NCBI GenBank assembly: GCA_031257675.1 | Contig: JAIROG010000104.1 | Coordinates: forward strand, 1-64,000 | Length of the DNA stretch: 64,000 nucleotides | Source of the DNA: Treponema sp. | GTDB taxonomy: Bacteria > Spirochaetota > Spirochaetia > Treponematales > Breznakiellaceae | Reading direction: 5' to 3' | Part shown: positions 54,469 to 63,878 of the stretch, one piece after another | Layout: each line of letters opens with the position of its first letter | How positions within the stretch are numbered: the first letter of the stretch is position 1 | Notes under the pieces: generated by a model | What the model saw: the letters and a program-made list of their open reading frames with translations, nothing else | Told to the model about the DNA's origin: nothing | Database searches by the model: none | Translations under genes and position numbers: made by a program

Positions 54469-56337
54469 CTATTCATTGTCGGCTTCAATGACCATTGCCC
54501 GTTGCCACGCAATCAATTCCCGCTCAAGCTCGAAACATTCAGCGTCAGCCATGATCCGAAACACAGGCTCGGTGCCGGAACCGCGCATCCAAAGCGAAGC
54601 GACACGCGCATCCTGATCGTCAATAAAGAGTATTTTCAATCCGCCGCGCCCGGCTTCGCCAAAATTCTTGATGTCACATCTTTCTTCTACGCCATTGTAA
54701 CACGCCGCCTTCCACGCGACAATGCCGTATTGTTTGTATAGATGTTCTTTTTTATTTTCCCAATCACGCGAAAATATTTTCTGGTACCGTTCTTTTAAAA
54801 TGGCGTGATCCGCAGACTTCACCTTGAGCAGCGCGTCCTGAGTATAGCCGCCGGTGCTGACAAAAAACGGAAGGGTCTTGATAATGTCCGACAAGGTAAA
54901 ATCATCTTTATACGAGGCGATATTGCCCGAAAGATCGCGCCAAATCTCAAAAAGCCCCTTTTTATCGCCGGCGCTTCTTATGGCAAGCATTTTGAGCAGG
55001 GCAAACACCGTGTCGATGGGATCGCGCACCGCGGATGGATGCGTAATATTGCCGCCTGCGGAACCTTCACCCAAAATGCGCACCGTACAGCCCAATCCGC
55101 GCAGTCTTCGCGCAAGGGACACGACATTCGCCTCCCCCACTTCGGCGCGGAACAGCTTCGCGCCAAACGCCATGGCTATACCATCAATGCGCAACGACGT
55201 GGGATCGTTGACCACAACGGCGACATCATCAAGGAATCTGCCGTTTTCATCACAACGCAACGAGCCTGTCCATACAAGGTGGGACAATTCCGCGACACAG
55301 GCAAGCGCAAACACTTCCTGCGCCTCAAGAGCGCGAACCCGCTTCAAACTTTCGTCCCAAATCACGATGTTGCCCCGGTCGCCGTCACAATCCGGCATGT
55401 AGCCCATGACAAAAGCCGGATCGCGGGCATGCCGCTCTTCCAGAAATTGAGCCGCGCAGTCGAGCGATTCGCCTTCCGGCACGATGCGATGCGCTATATT
55501 TCCGGCCTCGCCATTGATAAAGGCGAATTTCACTCCGAGAGAGGGCAAGAATTCCCTGTCAATGGAAACAGCGCGCGCCGAACCGTTAAAGTCCGCTATG
55601 ACGCCAATGGGATGATCCTGTATTGTTCTCTTAATGTCCGCGAACAGCTTCTCCTGTTCCGTCTTGTCCACGACAGCCGACACGACTTCCCGCGTAAAAT
55701 CACGGTACGCAGACAGAGCCTCCTGTTTTACACGCGGCGCCTCATCGTACGCCGCGTCGATCAGCGTCTGATCAGCCCCGTTGATGAGAAACAACGCCTT
55801 TTCTATCCTGCCGGGGCCGGAAAGGAAGGAGCGGAACGCCTCAATGAGGAGCTTCGACTCGGAACCGGCGAGCACGCCGCCGTCTGTCAACCCGAATTTA
55901 AGCCCGTTGTGTCCGATTGGGTTGTGGCTTGCGGAAATATAGACAAACCCCTGCGTCCTGCCCGAAACGCCTTCGCTTCTCGCAAACGCCATTATTTCAG
56001 GAGCGGCCGTAATGCCCGTCCAGCGGACGGCGCACCCTTCGGTTGTCAATGACCGCATCATCACATCGGCAATGCTTTTGCCGGTGGGCCTCGCGTCCAT
56101 GCCCACAATCAGCGCGGGGCGCGCAACGCCGGTTGTTTTCTTTACATAATCCGCAAAAACCTTGGCGGCGACAGCAACGATTATACTATGAGCCGGTGAA
56201 ATTTCACTCTGGGGATTCTCTTCATTTCCGTCCGGAGCAAAAATGGCGCGCCAGCCCGAAGCGGATAAAATCATGGCGGAAAGCGCCGCGGAAAGCGCCG
56301 CATCCCGCAAGCCGGGATCGTCTTTTGTCAACTGCAA
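54469..56337 (-). CDS. Alpha-D-phosphohexomutase (phosphoglucomutase/phosphomannomutase)
   Basis: 622 residues, longer than usual bacterial enzymes (about 450-580). The phosphoserine loop is SASHNP with Ser137, the Mg loop is DCDGDRGN, and the sugar-binding region GSAGGN and the C-terminal phosphate loop RGSGTEPVFRIMAD are present. The unusual Ser instead of Thr before the Ala in the first loop and the Cys in DCDGD are seen in spirochaete-type members. It interconverts hexose 1- and 6-phosphates and could supply GDP-mannose or UDP-glucose routes used by the polysaccharide genes. Confidence 0.9.
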   Translation of the reverse strand: MQLTKDDPGLRDAALSAALSAMILSASGWRAIFAPDGNEENPQSEISPAHSIIVAVAAKVFADYVKKTTGVARPALIVGMDARPTGKSIADVMMRSLTTEGCAVRWTGITAAPEIMAFARSEGVSGRTQGFVYISASHNPIGHNGLKFGLTDGGVLAGSESKLLIEAFRSFLSGPGRIEKALFLINGADQTLIDAAYDEAPRVKQEALSAYRDFTREVVSAVVDKTEQEKLFADIKRTIQDHPIGVIADFNGSARAVSIDREFLPSLGVKFAFINGEAGNIAHRIVPEGESLDCAAQFLEERHARDPAFVMGYMPDCDGDRGNIVIWDESLKRVRALEAQEVFALACVAELSHLVWTGSLRCDENGRFLDDVAVVVNDPTSLRIDGIAMAFGAKLFRAEVGEANVVSLARRLRGLGCTVRILGEGSAGGNITHPSAVRDPIDTVFALLKMLAIRSAGDKKGLFEIWRDLSGNIASYKDDFTLSDIIKTLPFFVSTGGYTQDALLKVKSADHAILKERYQKIFSRDWENKKEHLYKQYGIVAWKAACYNGVEERCDIKNFGEAGRGGLKILFIDDQDARVASLWMRGSGTEPVFRIMADAECFELERELIAWQRAMVIEADNE

Positions 56338-56509
56338 TTTTAACCTCTGAATATTATATATATATATTTACTGATTCAGTATCGTCAAACACTCAAATAT
56401 GGATAGTCTAGGAGGTATTGAGACAAATGTCAAGCGCCTCGCCGCAAACAACAGGCTGACAGCGCAGGCGCGGCGCCTCTTTTTGAAACGCACGCGGGCG
56501 AAGGCGCAG

Positions 56510-56584
56510 ACTAACCGCCCCGCCCTTCAGAGCGCATCCTAAAGGGCGAAGCGGTTAGTCGTTCAATAACTGAAGTTATTGAAC
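56510..56584. repeat. Two strong hairpins beyond the sugar-binding protein gene
   Basis: ACTAACCGC at 56510-56518 pairs with 56551-56559, enclosing GCCCTT (56522-56527) with 56542-56547. Next to it GTTCAATAAC (56561-56570) pairs with 56575-56584 around TGAA. They may end the minus-strand transcript of the binding-protein gene. They occupy the place where transporter permease genes would be expected. Confidence 0.65.
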
Positions 56585-56606
56585 GCTCTATTAAAGAGAG
56601 GCTCTC

Positions 56607-57950
56607 TTATTTCAACATCGCCTTTTCTTCTTCCCATCTGTTTTTAAACACTGTGGCCACGTCATTCCATGTCTTGTTTCCAAGAGCATAATCGTAGAGG
56701 GTCGCGCCCAGATCGTCTTTGAACGCCTGACTGGGGAAGCTTGTAAAGTTCCATGAAACCGCCGAAAGATTGGGATTGCTCATAAAGCGGAACGCCTCTT
56801 TCTCAAGCGGGTTGTCCGGGCGCTCGTCAGCGCCGAACGTACTGAACGGGGTGACAAAGCCGAGTTTTTCAACAGCGGCTTTTTTGCCGTTAGGGGTATT
56901 GAAAAGCCATTCAAGGAGTTTGAGGGACGCCTCTTGAGACGCCTTTGAAGACTTGGCGTTGACGCAGATGAAGTTCTCCGTACCGGTGCATAAACCCTGG
57001 GTTTCCTCGCCGCTCACGCCCATGTAGATCGGCATATATTTGACATCGAACGACTGCACCACATTGCCGGCTATGCCCGCAATCTGCCCCCATCCCCATG
57101 TGCCGTTCTGCACCATAGCCGCTTTGCCGAGCGCAAATTCGGACATGGAATCGTCAACGGACTTGGAGCCGATCATCATAGGGTCCGTCACCGAATTGTT
57201 GATGTACAGATCAAAAATAGCGCGGTATTGATCGCCGTACGTCAGATCGATCTTCTCTAGGTCGCCTACACCCTTGTCGCGGTATTCGTAGTAAATTGGC
57301 AGATTCGCCAGATGGGTCTGCCAGCGCCAGTCCTCGCCGGGTCTGAACGAGGTTGACGCAAACACGCCGTCAATGCCCAAATCAAGCTTGTGAGCGGTCA
57401 TGTCTTCCACCACAGCTTTAAGGGTGGCGAAGTTGTCGATCTGCGCGGCGCTGGAAATGTTCGTAACCGCGCGGACGGACAGCGCAAAGTATTTGCGGAA
57501 GATCGCGTCATTGTAAATGATGCCGTAGGTCTCAACCGCATAGGGAAGCCCGTACACACCGCCGCCCGCAGAAATAGCCATGCTTTTATCGGAAAGCCAT
57601 GCGTACAGATTCGTGTCCTTCAGATCCGCCGTATAGGTCTTCCAGTTCAAGTAGCCTATGGGCCCGTTAATGTTGAACAGCGTCGGCGGATCCGATTTGG
57701 TAATTTCGGAGCGCAGCGTCTGCTCATAAGTGCCGCCCGCAGCGGTGACGACCTTGGCTTCAACGCCGGTTTCCGCAGAGAATTGGCCGATCACTTCCTT
57801 CCATTGGGCGTCGATTTCCGGCTTAAAGTTAAGCAGATAAACCCTCCCAACCGCGTCTTTGCCGCCGCAGGATCCGAATAGAACCGTTGCCAGCGACAAT
57901 GGAATCAAGACGGTGAACAATTTGTTCAGCCTTTTTATATGCTTCTGCAT
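56607..57950 (-). CDS. Sugar ABC transporter substrate-binding lipoprotein, orphan
   Basis: 447 residues. The lipoprotein signal ends in a lipobox LFGSC with Cys28. The mature part is a family-1 solute-binding protein: YLLNFKPEIDAQWKEVIGQFSAETGVEAKVVTA, then GKAAMVQNGTWGWGQIAGIAG and LKLLEWLFNTPNGKKAAVEKLGFVTPF. It would capture sugars or oligosaccharides outside the inner membrane. No permease or ATPase gene is adjacent on either side, so it must use a distant or shared transporter. AAGGAGGA precedes the ATG at 57948-57950. An inverted repeat overlaps its promoter region. Confidence 0.88.
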   Translation of the reverse strand: MQKHIKRLNKLFTVLIPLSLATVLFGSCGGKDAVGRVYLLNFKPEIDAQWKEVIGQFSAETGVEAKVVTAAGGTYEQTLRSEITKSDPPTLFNINGPIGYLNWKTYTADLKDTNLYAWLSDKSMAISAGGGVYGLPYAVETYGIIYNDAIFRKYFALSVRAVTNISSAAQIDNFATLKAVVEDMTAHKLDLGIDGVFASTSFRPGEDWRWQTHLANLPIYYEYRDKGVGDLEKIDLTYGDQYRAIFDLYINNSVTDPMMIGSKSVDDSMSEFALGKAAMVQNGTWGWGQIAGIAGNVVQSFDVKYMPIYMGVSGEETQGLCTGTENFICVNAKSSKASQEASLKLLEWLFNTPNGKKAAVEKLGFVTPFSTFGADERPDNPLEKEAFRFMSNPNLSAVSWNFTSFPSQAFKDDLGATLYDYALGNKTWNDVATVFKNRWEEEKAMLK

Positions 57951-57979
57951 GTAGTCCTCCTCATAAGGATAAAGAAATG

Positions 57980-58002
57980 CATTTGCGTTACGCAAATGTC
58001 AA
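57980..58002 (-). promoter_or_regulatory. Palindromic operator beside a -35 box
   Basis: CATTTGCG at 57980-57987 and CGCAAATG at 57991-57998 form a perfect palindrome with a 3-base centre. TTGACA at 58002-57997 overlaps its edge. A repressor of the LacI type, common for sugar-uptake genes, could block the promoter here. The -10 box is not clear. Confidence 0.45.
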
Positions 58003-58104
58003 ATGCTGGATTTGAAACCGCCGCTATTATATGTCCCTTTCGCGGCGGCGTCCACCCACCAAGACGCGATCCCAGCCGGACGTTAGCCAACGTTCAAAGG
58101 CAAC

Positions 58105-59238
58105 CTAAGGAAGCCCCCCCCCCCCCCCGGACAGTGCGAAAGCAACGACAAATTCATTCTGGACTGCGGCAAATTTATCGACAACCTCCTCAAAGAGATC
58201 GACTAGATCCGGCGCAAAATGCGTTCCTTTTCCCGCTGCAATGAGTTTCACCGCCTTGTCATGGGTAAGGGCTTTCTTATACGGGCGTTTGGATGTAATG
58301 GCGTCATACACATCGGCAATGGCCAACAGGCGCCCAAGAAGAGGGATGTTTTCTCCGGAAAGCCCTTTGGGATAACCGGATCCATCCCACCGTTCATGGT
58401 GAGTTCCGGCGAAAACCGCCGCATACTCAAGAAAATCACAGGCCGAGGATCTCGCTTCAATCTTTTTAATAACTTCTACGCCGATCGTCGTATGCCGCTT
58501 CATTATCTCGAACTCTTCTTCATTAAGCGCGTCTTTTTTTTGCAACACACTGTCGCTGATGCCTATTTTACCGATATCGTGCAGTTGGGAAGACAGGAGC
58601 AGGAGGTCGACATCCCAATCTTTGGTTATATCCTCGTATAGCTTCCGCTCCATCAGGCCGTCGACCAAAATTTTCAGATACGCCTGCACCCGCTCAATAT
58701 GGCTGCCGGTAACATCGTCCCTACGGTCAACGATGTCAGACATGGTTCTCAATACGGCGTTTTGCAGTTCGACCACGGTTTTTGTCTTTTCGGCGACCAA
58801 GTTTTGCAGGTTGTTGTTAAATTTCTGCAATTCTTTCCGTTGCTCTTCGAGAACCCTTTGCTGGGAATTCACCAGAATATGCATCTCAACGCGCTTGCGG
58901 AGGATAAACGGCGAGAAAGGCTTTGAAATGTAATCAATTGCGCCGAGAGTCAGCCCTTTCATTTCGTCTTCAATTTCGTTCTTTCCGGTCAGAAAGATCA
59001 CGGGGATTTTCAGCGTATCGGGATTCTCCTTCAACAACTTGATGGCTTCATAGCCGTCCATATCGGGCATATCAACATCAAGCAGGATAAGAGCCGGTTT
59101 ATTGCGTTCAAGCAACTCAAACATCTTTTTCGCCGATAGCACAGTAAACACATTATAAAGCGACATTAGAGCGTTCTTGCCAATCTTGAGATTTGCTATA
59201 CTGTCATCAACAATAATAATAGTTTTTCTGTCATCCAT
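58105..59238 (-). CDS. Response regulator with HD-GYP phosphodiesterase domain
   Basis: 377 residues. Residues 1-120 are a receiver with phospho-acceptor Asp54 (LLDVDMPDMDG), Asp11/12 and a Lys at about 107. A coiled coil (about 125-165) links to an HD-GYP domain: His220-Asp221 in SSQLHDIGKIGI, then THHERWDGSGYPKGL with the GYP motif, and ADVYDAITSKRPYK. HD-GYP enzymes hydrolyse cyclic di-GMP, so this likely links a sensor to motility or surface decisions. The last codons pass through 15 G (Gly x5, Leu, Pro, stop). Changing tract length swaps the tail. No partner kinase is adjacent. Confidence 0.92.
   Translation of the reverse strand: MDDRKTIIIVDDSIANLKIGKNALMSLYNVFTVLSAKKMFELLERNKPALILLDVDMPDMDGYEAIKLLKENPDTLKIPVIFLTGKNEIEDEMKGLTLGAIDYISKPFSPFILRKRVEMHILVNSQQRVLEEQRKELQKFNNNLQNLVAEKTKTVVELQNAVLRTMSDIVDRRDDVTGSHIERVQAYLKILVDGLMERKLYEDITKDWDVDLLLLSSQLHDIGKIGISDSVLQKKDALNEEEFEIMKRHTTIGVEVIKKIEARSSACDFLEYAAVFAGTHHERWDGSGYPKGLSGENIPLLGRLLAIADVYDAITSKRPYKKALTHDKAVKLIAAGKGTHFAPDLVDLFEEVVDKFAAVQNEFVVAFALSGGGGGLP
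58114..58128 (-). repeat. Poly-G(15) tract at the end of the HD-GYP gene
   Basis: Fifteen G on the coding strand give five Gly before Leu-Pro-stop. With 16 G the tail becomes Ala-Ser-Leu-Gly-Cys-Leu. With 17 G it becomes a 10-residue tail beginning Gly-Phe-Leu-Arg. The catalytic domain is unaffected in each case. Confidence 0.8.
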
Positions 59239-59498
59239 AGGTTGACCTCAATTTTTGTCATGTTTTTTTAATTGCCCGCCGCGCTTTTTTCAAAACTCTT
59301 GAGAAACCGTCTCTCATTATACACCTTTATATAAATTAGTAAAGTGGCTTTCAATAAAAATCGCAACGCTGACGCGCTCCAGCCAACGCCTTCTGAATAA
59401 ACCATCCCGACCCCTTTAGGAGGCGCAAGGATACAAGGGCAAAAAAGGCGCGGCGGCCCCATTCCCCATTCAGGCGATTTATGCCATAATAAGAAACC

Positions 59499-61118
59499 AT
59501 GCAAAAAAAACGACTAATCATACTCGGTGCGGGAGTCATGCAGGGTCCCGCAATCAGAGCCGCGAAAAAACTGGGGCTTGAAACCATTGTGGTGGACGGC
59601 GATCCGAACGCCCCCTGTGTTTATGAGGCGGATCGTTTTGAGAACATCGATCTTAAAGACAAGGAGTCCATAGAAGCCCTTGCGCGTTCTTTGCAGCCGC
59701 GCGGCGCGCTTGCGGGCATTATGACCGCAGGCACGGATTTTTCGGCTTCGGCCGCGTGGGTCGCGGAACGCTTGGATCTTCCCGGTCCGTCTTATGAGAC
59801 GGCGCTGAACGCATCCGACAAGGAGCGTATGCGTTCCTGTTTCAAACGGGACGGCGTTCCCTCCCCCGCTTTCACAACGGCGTCCGCCGCGCCGGACGCG
59901 GACTGGGAAACGCCTTTTCCCTTTCCGGTTGTTGTGAAACCAGTTGACAACATGGGCGCACGGGGCTGCCGGCGCGCGGACACGGGCGAAGACCTGCGCG
60001 AGGCGATCCGCGACGCCCTTCCCTTCTCCCGTTCAAATAGAGTTATAATAGAAGAATATATGGAAGGGCCCGAATTTTCCGTTGACGCCATTGCATGCCA
60101 AGGAGAAATCATCATAGCCGGACTTGCGGATAGGCACATCGCATTTCCGCCCTACTTTATTGAAATGGGACACACCATGCCCGCAGATATCGACCCGGAA
60201 ACCGCCGAAAAGCTGCTCTCCGCGTTCAAAGCAGGCGTCCGCAGCCTCGGCATAGCCAACGGCGCCGCAAAAGGAGATGTCAAACTCACGACCAAAGGCC
60301 CCATGATAGGCGAGATAGCGGCGCGGCTTTCCGGCGGCTACATGTCGGGCTGGACATACCCCTATGCGTCAGGAGTCGAAGTTACCCGCGCCGCCATAGG
60401 AGTCGCCATAGGGGAGAATCCCGCGGCTGTCGCCGCGTCCCTCGCGCCATCGCGGAATTGGACGTCGGCGGAGCGGGCGTTTATCTCCATACCGGGCGTA
60501 GTCCGCTCCGTAACGGGAAGCGACGCCGCCAAAGCGGTTCCCTACGTACGCGACCTTTTCCTGCGGGTAAAACCGGGCGACGCGGCGCGTTTTCCGGTGA
60601 ACAATGTAAGCAAAGCCGGCAATGTCATAACCGCCGCGCCCACCCGCGCCGAAGCCGTCCGCGCCGCGGAAACAGCGGCCCGCTCAACGCTCGTGCGGCT
60701 GGAAGCGCCCAATGAGGAGACGGCTTCTTTTCTGGAACACGGCGGAGCGCCGGGAGCCTTCCCGCCGTCCGCTTACACGATCTCTCCCGCAATGCAAAAT
60801 CTGCTGGAAAACCTGCCGGCGGGGATTGAAAAAAACATGGACTGCCCTTATAATAAAAACATTCTGGAAAGAAGCGCCGGTCAATCCTTCTGTATTATGC
60901 CGTTCCCTGAATTTGAAACAGCGGAATATACGGATTGGCTGGGAAGAAACGCACAGGAAAGTTTGGAAGCCGTCAGAACGCTTGCCGGACTTTCTCTTCC
61001 GGTGAAGCGGCGCGCGTGTTCCGGTACGGCTTTGGGGCGCGGTTTTTGGAAGGCGCTTATAAGGGGAGGCTATCAGGGGGCGGTTTATCTGATAGATTCT
61101 TTACTGTCAAGGGGTTGA
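59499..61118 (+). CDS. ATP-grasp ligase (carbamoyl-phosphate synthase-like)
   Basis: 539 residues. The N-terminal pre-ATP-grasp fold has LIILGAGVMQGPAIRAAKKLGLETIVVDGDP. The ATP-grasp core has FPVVVKPVDNMGARGCRRA, VIIEEYMEGPEFSVDAIA and MIGEIAARLSGGYMSGW with metal-binding residues. The C-terminal ~130 residues are an added domain with DCPYNKN and a Cys-rich tail of unknown function. ATP-grasp enzymes join a carboxylate to an amine or thiol. The natural substrate cannot be fixed here. It lies two bases before the amidase gene, hinting at a cell-wall or peptide role. The SD is weak. Confidence 0.8.
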   Translation: MQKKRLIILGAGVMQGPAIRAAKKLGLETIVVDGDPNAPCVYEADRFENIDLKDKESIEALARSLQPRGALAGIMTAGTDFSASAAWVAERLDLPGPSYETALNASDKERMRSCFKRDGVPSPAFTTASAAPDADWETPFPFPVVVKPVDNMGARGCRRADTGEDLREAIRDALPFSRSNRVIIEEYMEGPEFSVDAIACQGEIIIAGLADRHIAFPPYFIEMGHTMPADIDPETAEKLLSAFKAGVRSLGIANGAAKGDVKLTTKGPMIGEIAARLSGGYMSGWTYPYASGVEVTRAAIGVAIGENPAAVAASLAPSRNWTSAERAFISIPGVVRSVTGSDAAKAVPYVRDLFLRVKPGDAARFPVNNVSKAGNVITAAPTRAEAVRAAETAARSTLVRLEAPNEETASFLEHGGAPGAFPPSAYTISPAMQNLLENLPAGIEKNMDCPYNKNILERSAGQSFCIMPFPEFETAEYTDWLGRNAQESLEAVRTLAGLSLPVKRRACSGTALGRGFWKALIRGGYQGAVYLIDSLLSRG

Positions 61119-61119
61119 T

Positions 61120-62217
61120 ATGGAAAAGAGGGTGAACCCTATACCAGACCATCGTTTTTTTCTATTTTTTCTACGCATCCTCCTTGTTGCGCCGCTTGCC
61201 GCAGCCCAGCCGCAGGATAAAACCTTTTCTTTAGAAGACGCGCTCGCCATATTGCCCGAATTCCAATGGGATCCTTTTCTGCAAACCGGCACTTTTTACA
61301 GTTCAGGACATTACGCCAGTTTTCAGGTGGGGCTTAAAGGAGAGCGCTGTTTCTCGCTGATTGACGGGTATGAGGTCGTCAGCGCGCCTTCGCCTTATAT
61401 GGAAAACGGAGCGATCCGCTTTCCTGAAAGTTTCATCATCTCGCTCAAGAACGCCATTGACGCTGAGATCAAAAATGATCTGCAACCGTTCAAGGTGGCG
61501 GCAATCATCATTGATCCCGGGCATGGCGGCAAAGATTCCGGAGCCACAGCCGTACAGACCCTCAATGGGAAGAAGGTCTCCCTGCGGGAAAAAGACATTA
61601 CGCTTGCCGTAGCGCTCAACCTGCGGGACAGGCTGGTCAAACGTTATCCCGGCAAAAAGGTGCTTATGACACGCGAGACCGACGTTACGCTGGCGTTAGA
61701 ATCACGGGCGTCTTTTGCGAATGGGATAAAACTTGAAGAAAACGAAGCCATCATCTTTATCTCTATTCATTGCAATTCGGAAATGAACGCAAACCTCAAG
61801 AAGAATCCGGCGCGTGGATACGAAATATGGTACCTTCCCCCCAAGGTGCGGAGAGAGATCATTGAAAAAGACAGCTTCAACGGGAGCGATGCGGTCAGAA
61901 GCATTCTCAACACCTTGAAAGAAGAGGAATTCACCTACGAAAGCAAGCTGCTTGCTGCGTCCCTTCTTGCGCGGTTTGATGAATTCATCGCGCCGGCAAG
62001 CCCTTCACGCGGTATAAAAGAAGAAGAATGGTATGTGGTGAAAAGAACCAACATGCCTTCGGTTCTGATAGAACTCGGCTTTATAAGCAACCCCTCAGAC
62101 GCGGCGTTGCTGTTTGAGAAGCAGTCCCTTGAGAAATACAACCAAGCCCTTTTCGAGGGTTTGGTTGATTTTGTAACGCTTTACGAAAAACCGGGAGGCT
62201 TTAGCATCATAGAATGA
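61120..62217 (+). CDS. N-acetylmuramoyl-L-alanine amidase (Amidase_3 type)
   Basis: 365 residues. A signal peptide (FFLRILLVAPLAAA) is followed by a ~100-residue N-terminal domain, then the zinc amidase domain from about residue 126: AAIIIDPGHGGKDSGA (Zn His), LREKDITLAVAL (Zn Glu), IFISIHCNSE (Zn His) and PSVLIELGFISNPSDA (catalytic Glu). It cleaves the bond between muramic acid and the stem peptide in the periplasm during cell separation. The ATG follows the ATP-grasp stop by one base. It overlaps the GerMN gene by four bases. Confidence 0.93.
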   Translation: MEKRVNPIPDHRFFLFFLRILLVAPLAAAQPQDKTFSLEDALAILPEFQWDPFLQTGTFYSSGHYASFQVGLKGERCFSLIDGYEVVSAPSPYMENGAIRFPESFIISLKNAIDAEIKNDLQPFKVAAIIIDPGHGGKDSGATAVQTLNGKKVSLREKDITLAVALNLRDRLVKRYPGKKVLMTRETDVTLALESRASFANGIKLEENEAIIFISIHCNSEMNANLKKNPARGYEIWYLPPKVRREIIEKDSFNGSDAVRSILNTLKEEEFTYESKLLAASLLARFDEFIAPASPSRGIKEEEWYVVKRTNMPSVLIELGFISNPSDAALLFEKQSLEKYNQALFEGLVDFVTLYEKPGGFSIIE

Positions 62218-62720
62218 AATCCACTTCCTCTATTTTTTCCATTGCAATCCGCTTTCTTACCGGCAAGCGCATGAGGCGATTTTTGTACCTTGTCATTCCC
62301 AGCGTCATTGCGCTCAAGAACGCGGCGGACTCTGATACAATCCGGCGCGCGTTTGTCTTTTATAACATGAAAGATTACACGCCTCAAGCGGAAGAACACA
62401 TGTTGCTGCGCTCTCCTTCCGAAGAAGCGTCTCTCACGCGGTACGTGGAAGAGACGCTCTTTGGACCGCGCAACCCAGAGTCGGCGCCGCTTTTTCCCAG
62501 AGGGACAAAACTGCTGTCGCTCTTTTACAGAGACGGAATCGTTTACATCAATCTTTCCGAAACGGCGGCGCTCCCTGTTGTCATCGAAAACGGCGGGGCT
62601 GTGCCGATGGAAGGCGGCGTAGAGCGGGGGTTCTCGACATTCAGAGAGAGCCTTGCAAGAAACTTTCCTTTCATAAAAGAGATCAAGTTTTTTATTGCGG
62701 GACATTCGATAGATTTTTGA
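62214..62720 (+). CDS. GerMN-domain protein
   Basis: 168 residues. A hydrophobic N-terminal segment (FLYLVIPSVIAL) anchors it. The GerMN beta-alpha-beta domain shows LTRYVEETLFGPRNPESAPLFPRGTKLLSLFYRDGIVYINLSE and ending GFSTFRESLARNFPFIKEIKFFIAGH. GerMN domains are often encoded next to cell-wall amidases and probably bind or stabilise them, and not only in spore formers. The four-base ATGA overlap with the amidase gene supports joint production. Confidence 0.85.
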   Translation: MKSTSSIFSIAIRFLTGKRMRRFLYLVIPSVIALKNAADSDTIRRAFVFYNMKDYTPQAEEHMLLRSPSEEASLTRYVEETLFGPRNPESAPLFPRGTKLLSLFYRDGIVYINLSETAALPVVIENGGAVPMEGGVERGFSTFRESLARNFPFIKEIKFFIAGHSIDF

Positions 62721-62740
62721 TAAATTTGAGAGAAAAGACA

Positions 62741-62768
62741 TTGACAATTTTAGCAAATAGCGTATAAT
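62741..62768 (+). promoter_or_regulatory. flaA promoter
   Basis: TTGACA at 62741-62746, a 16-bp spacer and TATAAT at 62763-62768: both boxes match the sigma-70 consensus exactly. An AAAGGAG site at 62804-62810 precedes the flaA ATG. No sigma-28-type box is seen. Confidence 0.85.
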
Positions 62769-62816
62769 GATAGAAAATCATCTTTTTAAGATTTTTGCAA
62801 ATCAAAGGAGTTATGG

Positions 62817-63803
62817 ATGAAACGGATTTTCATTCTTTCGATCATTTCGTTGTTGGCAATAGGATCTCTTCTTGCAAATGAAGATGTCTTAATTGACTTT
62901 ACACTGCTTGCGGCAGACACGCCGGCGGAGGATAACAATGGCATAACGGCGCTCAATGAGGCGACCACCATTGACACTTCCAACTACACCGCCAACAACT
63001 ACACGGACGAGCAGAAGGCTCTTATGAAGACCTCTCTTGCTATTGAAAACTGGCTGGTAAAGATTTCAAATTCTTCCGCGACCATTCAAAATCAGAGTGT
63101 GAGCAAGAGTAAAGAAGCGGCCTCAAAAGCATACGGAACGGTATTGGGCGTTCGCGCTCGTTTCCCGAATGCAAATTGGAATGCGGTGGCTACCATTAAA
63201 CCGCCGTTTGAAATTCCTGCGTATGAACCGGCTGCTGAAGGAAGCGAAGCCTCTTCTAAATTTGAAGGCGGATATGGCGTAATCAAGAATGTGGGAAGCA
63301 TTAAATCCGTGTCGGTTAGCGTCTACGGTCTTAACTATCCTTATACGCTCTATCTTATCCTCCTTGACGGAAATGGAAAAGAACTTACGATTAACCTCGG
63401 CTCGCTTAATTTTCAGGGATGGGGTGAGGTTCGGTGGGATAATCCGCGTTACCCCCAAGATGTACGGGATCGTGAGCTTGCTCTCACGCCCATCTATCCC
63501 CAAGAGTCAAGCTTAATCAAATTTAGCGAATTCCGCATTATTAAGACCGGAGATCAAGCTGGGGGCGATTTCGTCACCTATTTCAAAGATGTTAAAGTCA
63601 TCTACGATCAGGCTGTTCTTGAGGAAGAGCGCGATATTGACGATGAGTCTATCTGGCAGATTCAGACCATCCGCGAGAATGAGAAGAATAAAGCCACGCA
63701 AGCCAACCAGTCCAATTCTCTTTTCTTGCAAGCTGTTGACAAGAAAAAGCAAGCGTCCGAATCCTTCGATGCCCAGCAAGAAGAGCAACCCGCTGATGAA
63801 TAA
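62817..63803 (+). CDS. flaA: Flagellar filament outer-layer (sheath) protein FlaA
   Basis: 328 residues. A signal peptide (MKRIFILSIISLLAIGSLLA) sends it through the Sec route to the periplasm, where FlaA coats the FlaB core of the periplasmic flagella. Typical FlaA features are VLIDFTLL, WLVKISNSS, SVSVYGLNYPYTLYLILLDGNGKE, NFQGWGEVRWDNPRYPQDVRDR and FKDVKVIYDQAVLEEE. The acidic, Gln-rich C-terminus (DAQQEEQPADE) is usual. A consensus promoter and strong terminator make it a single-gene unit with high expression. Confidence 0.96.
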   Translation: MKRIFILSIISLLAIGSLLANEDVLIDFTLLAADTPAEDNNGITALNEATTIDTSNYTANNYTDEQKALMKTSLAIENWLVKISNSSATIQNQSVSKSKEAASKAYGTVLGVRARFPNANWNAVATIKPPFEIPAYEPAAEGSEASSKFEGGYGVIKNVGSIKSVSVSVYGLNYPYTLYLILLDGNGKELTINLGSLNFQGWGEVRWDNPRYPQDVRDRELALTPIYPQESSLIKFSEFRIIKTGDQAGGDFVTYFKDVKVIYDQAVLEEERDIDDESIWQIQTIRENEKNKATQANQSNSLFLQAVDKKKQASESFDAQQEEQPADE

Positions 63804-63831
63804 GCGCGCCGCTTAAACACAACTGGTACGT

Positions 63832-63861
63832 AAAAAAGGCTGCTGACAGGCAGCCTTTTTT
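63832..63861 (+). terminator. flaA rho-independent terminator
   Basis: GGCTGC at 63838-63843 pairs with GCAGCC at 63850-63855, flanked by A6 at 63832-63837 and T6 at 63856-63861. It lies 28 bases after the flaA stop and is the clearest intrinsic terminator in the window. Confidence 0.9.
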
Positions 63862-63878
63862 ACTCTAATTGAATAACA

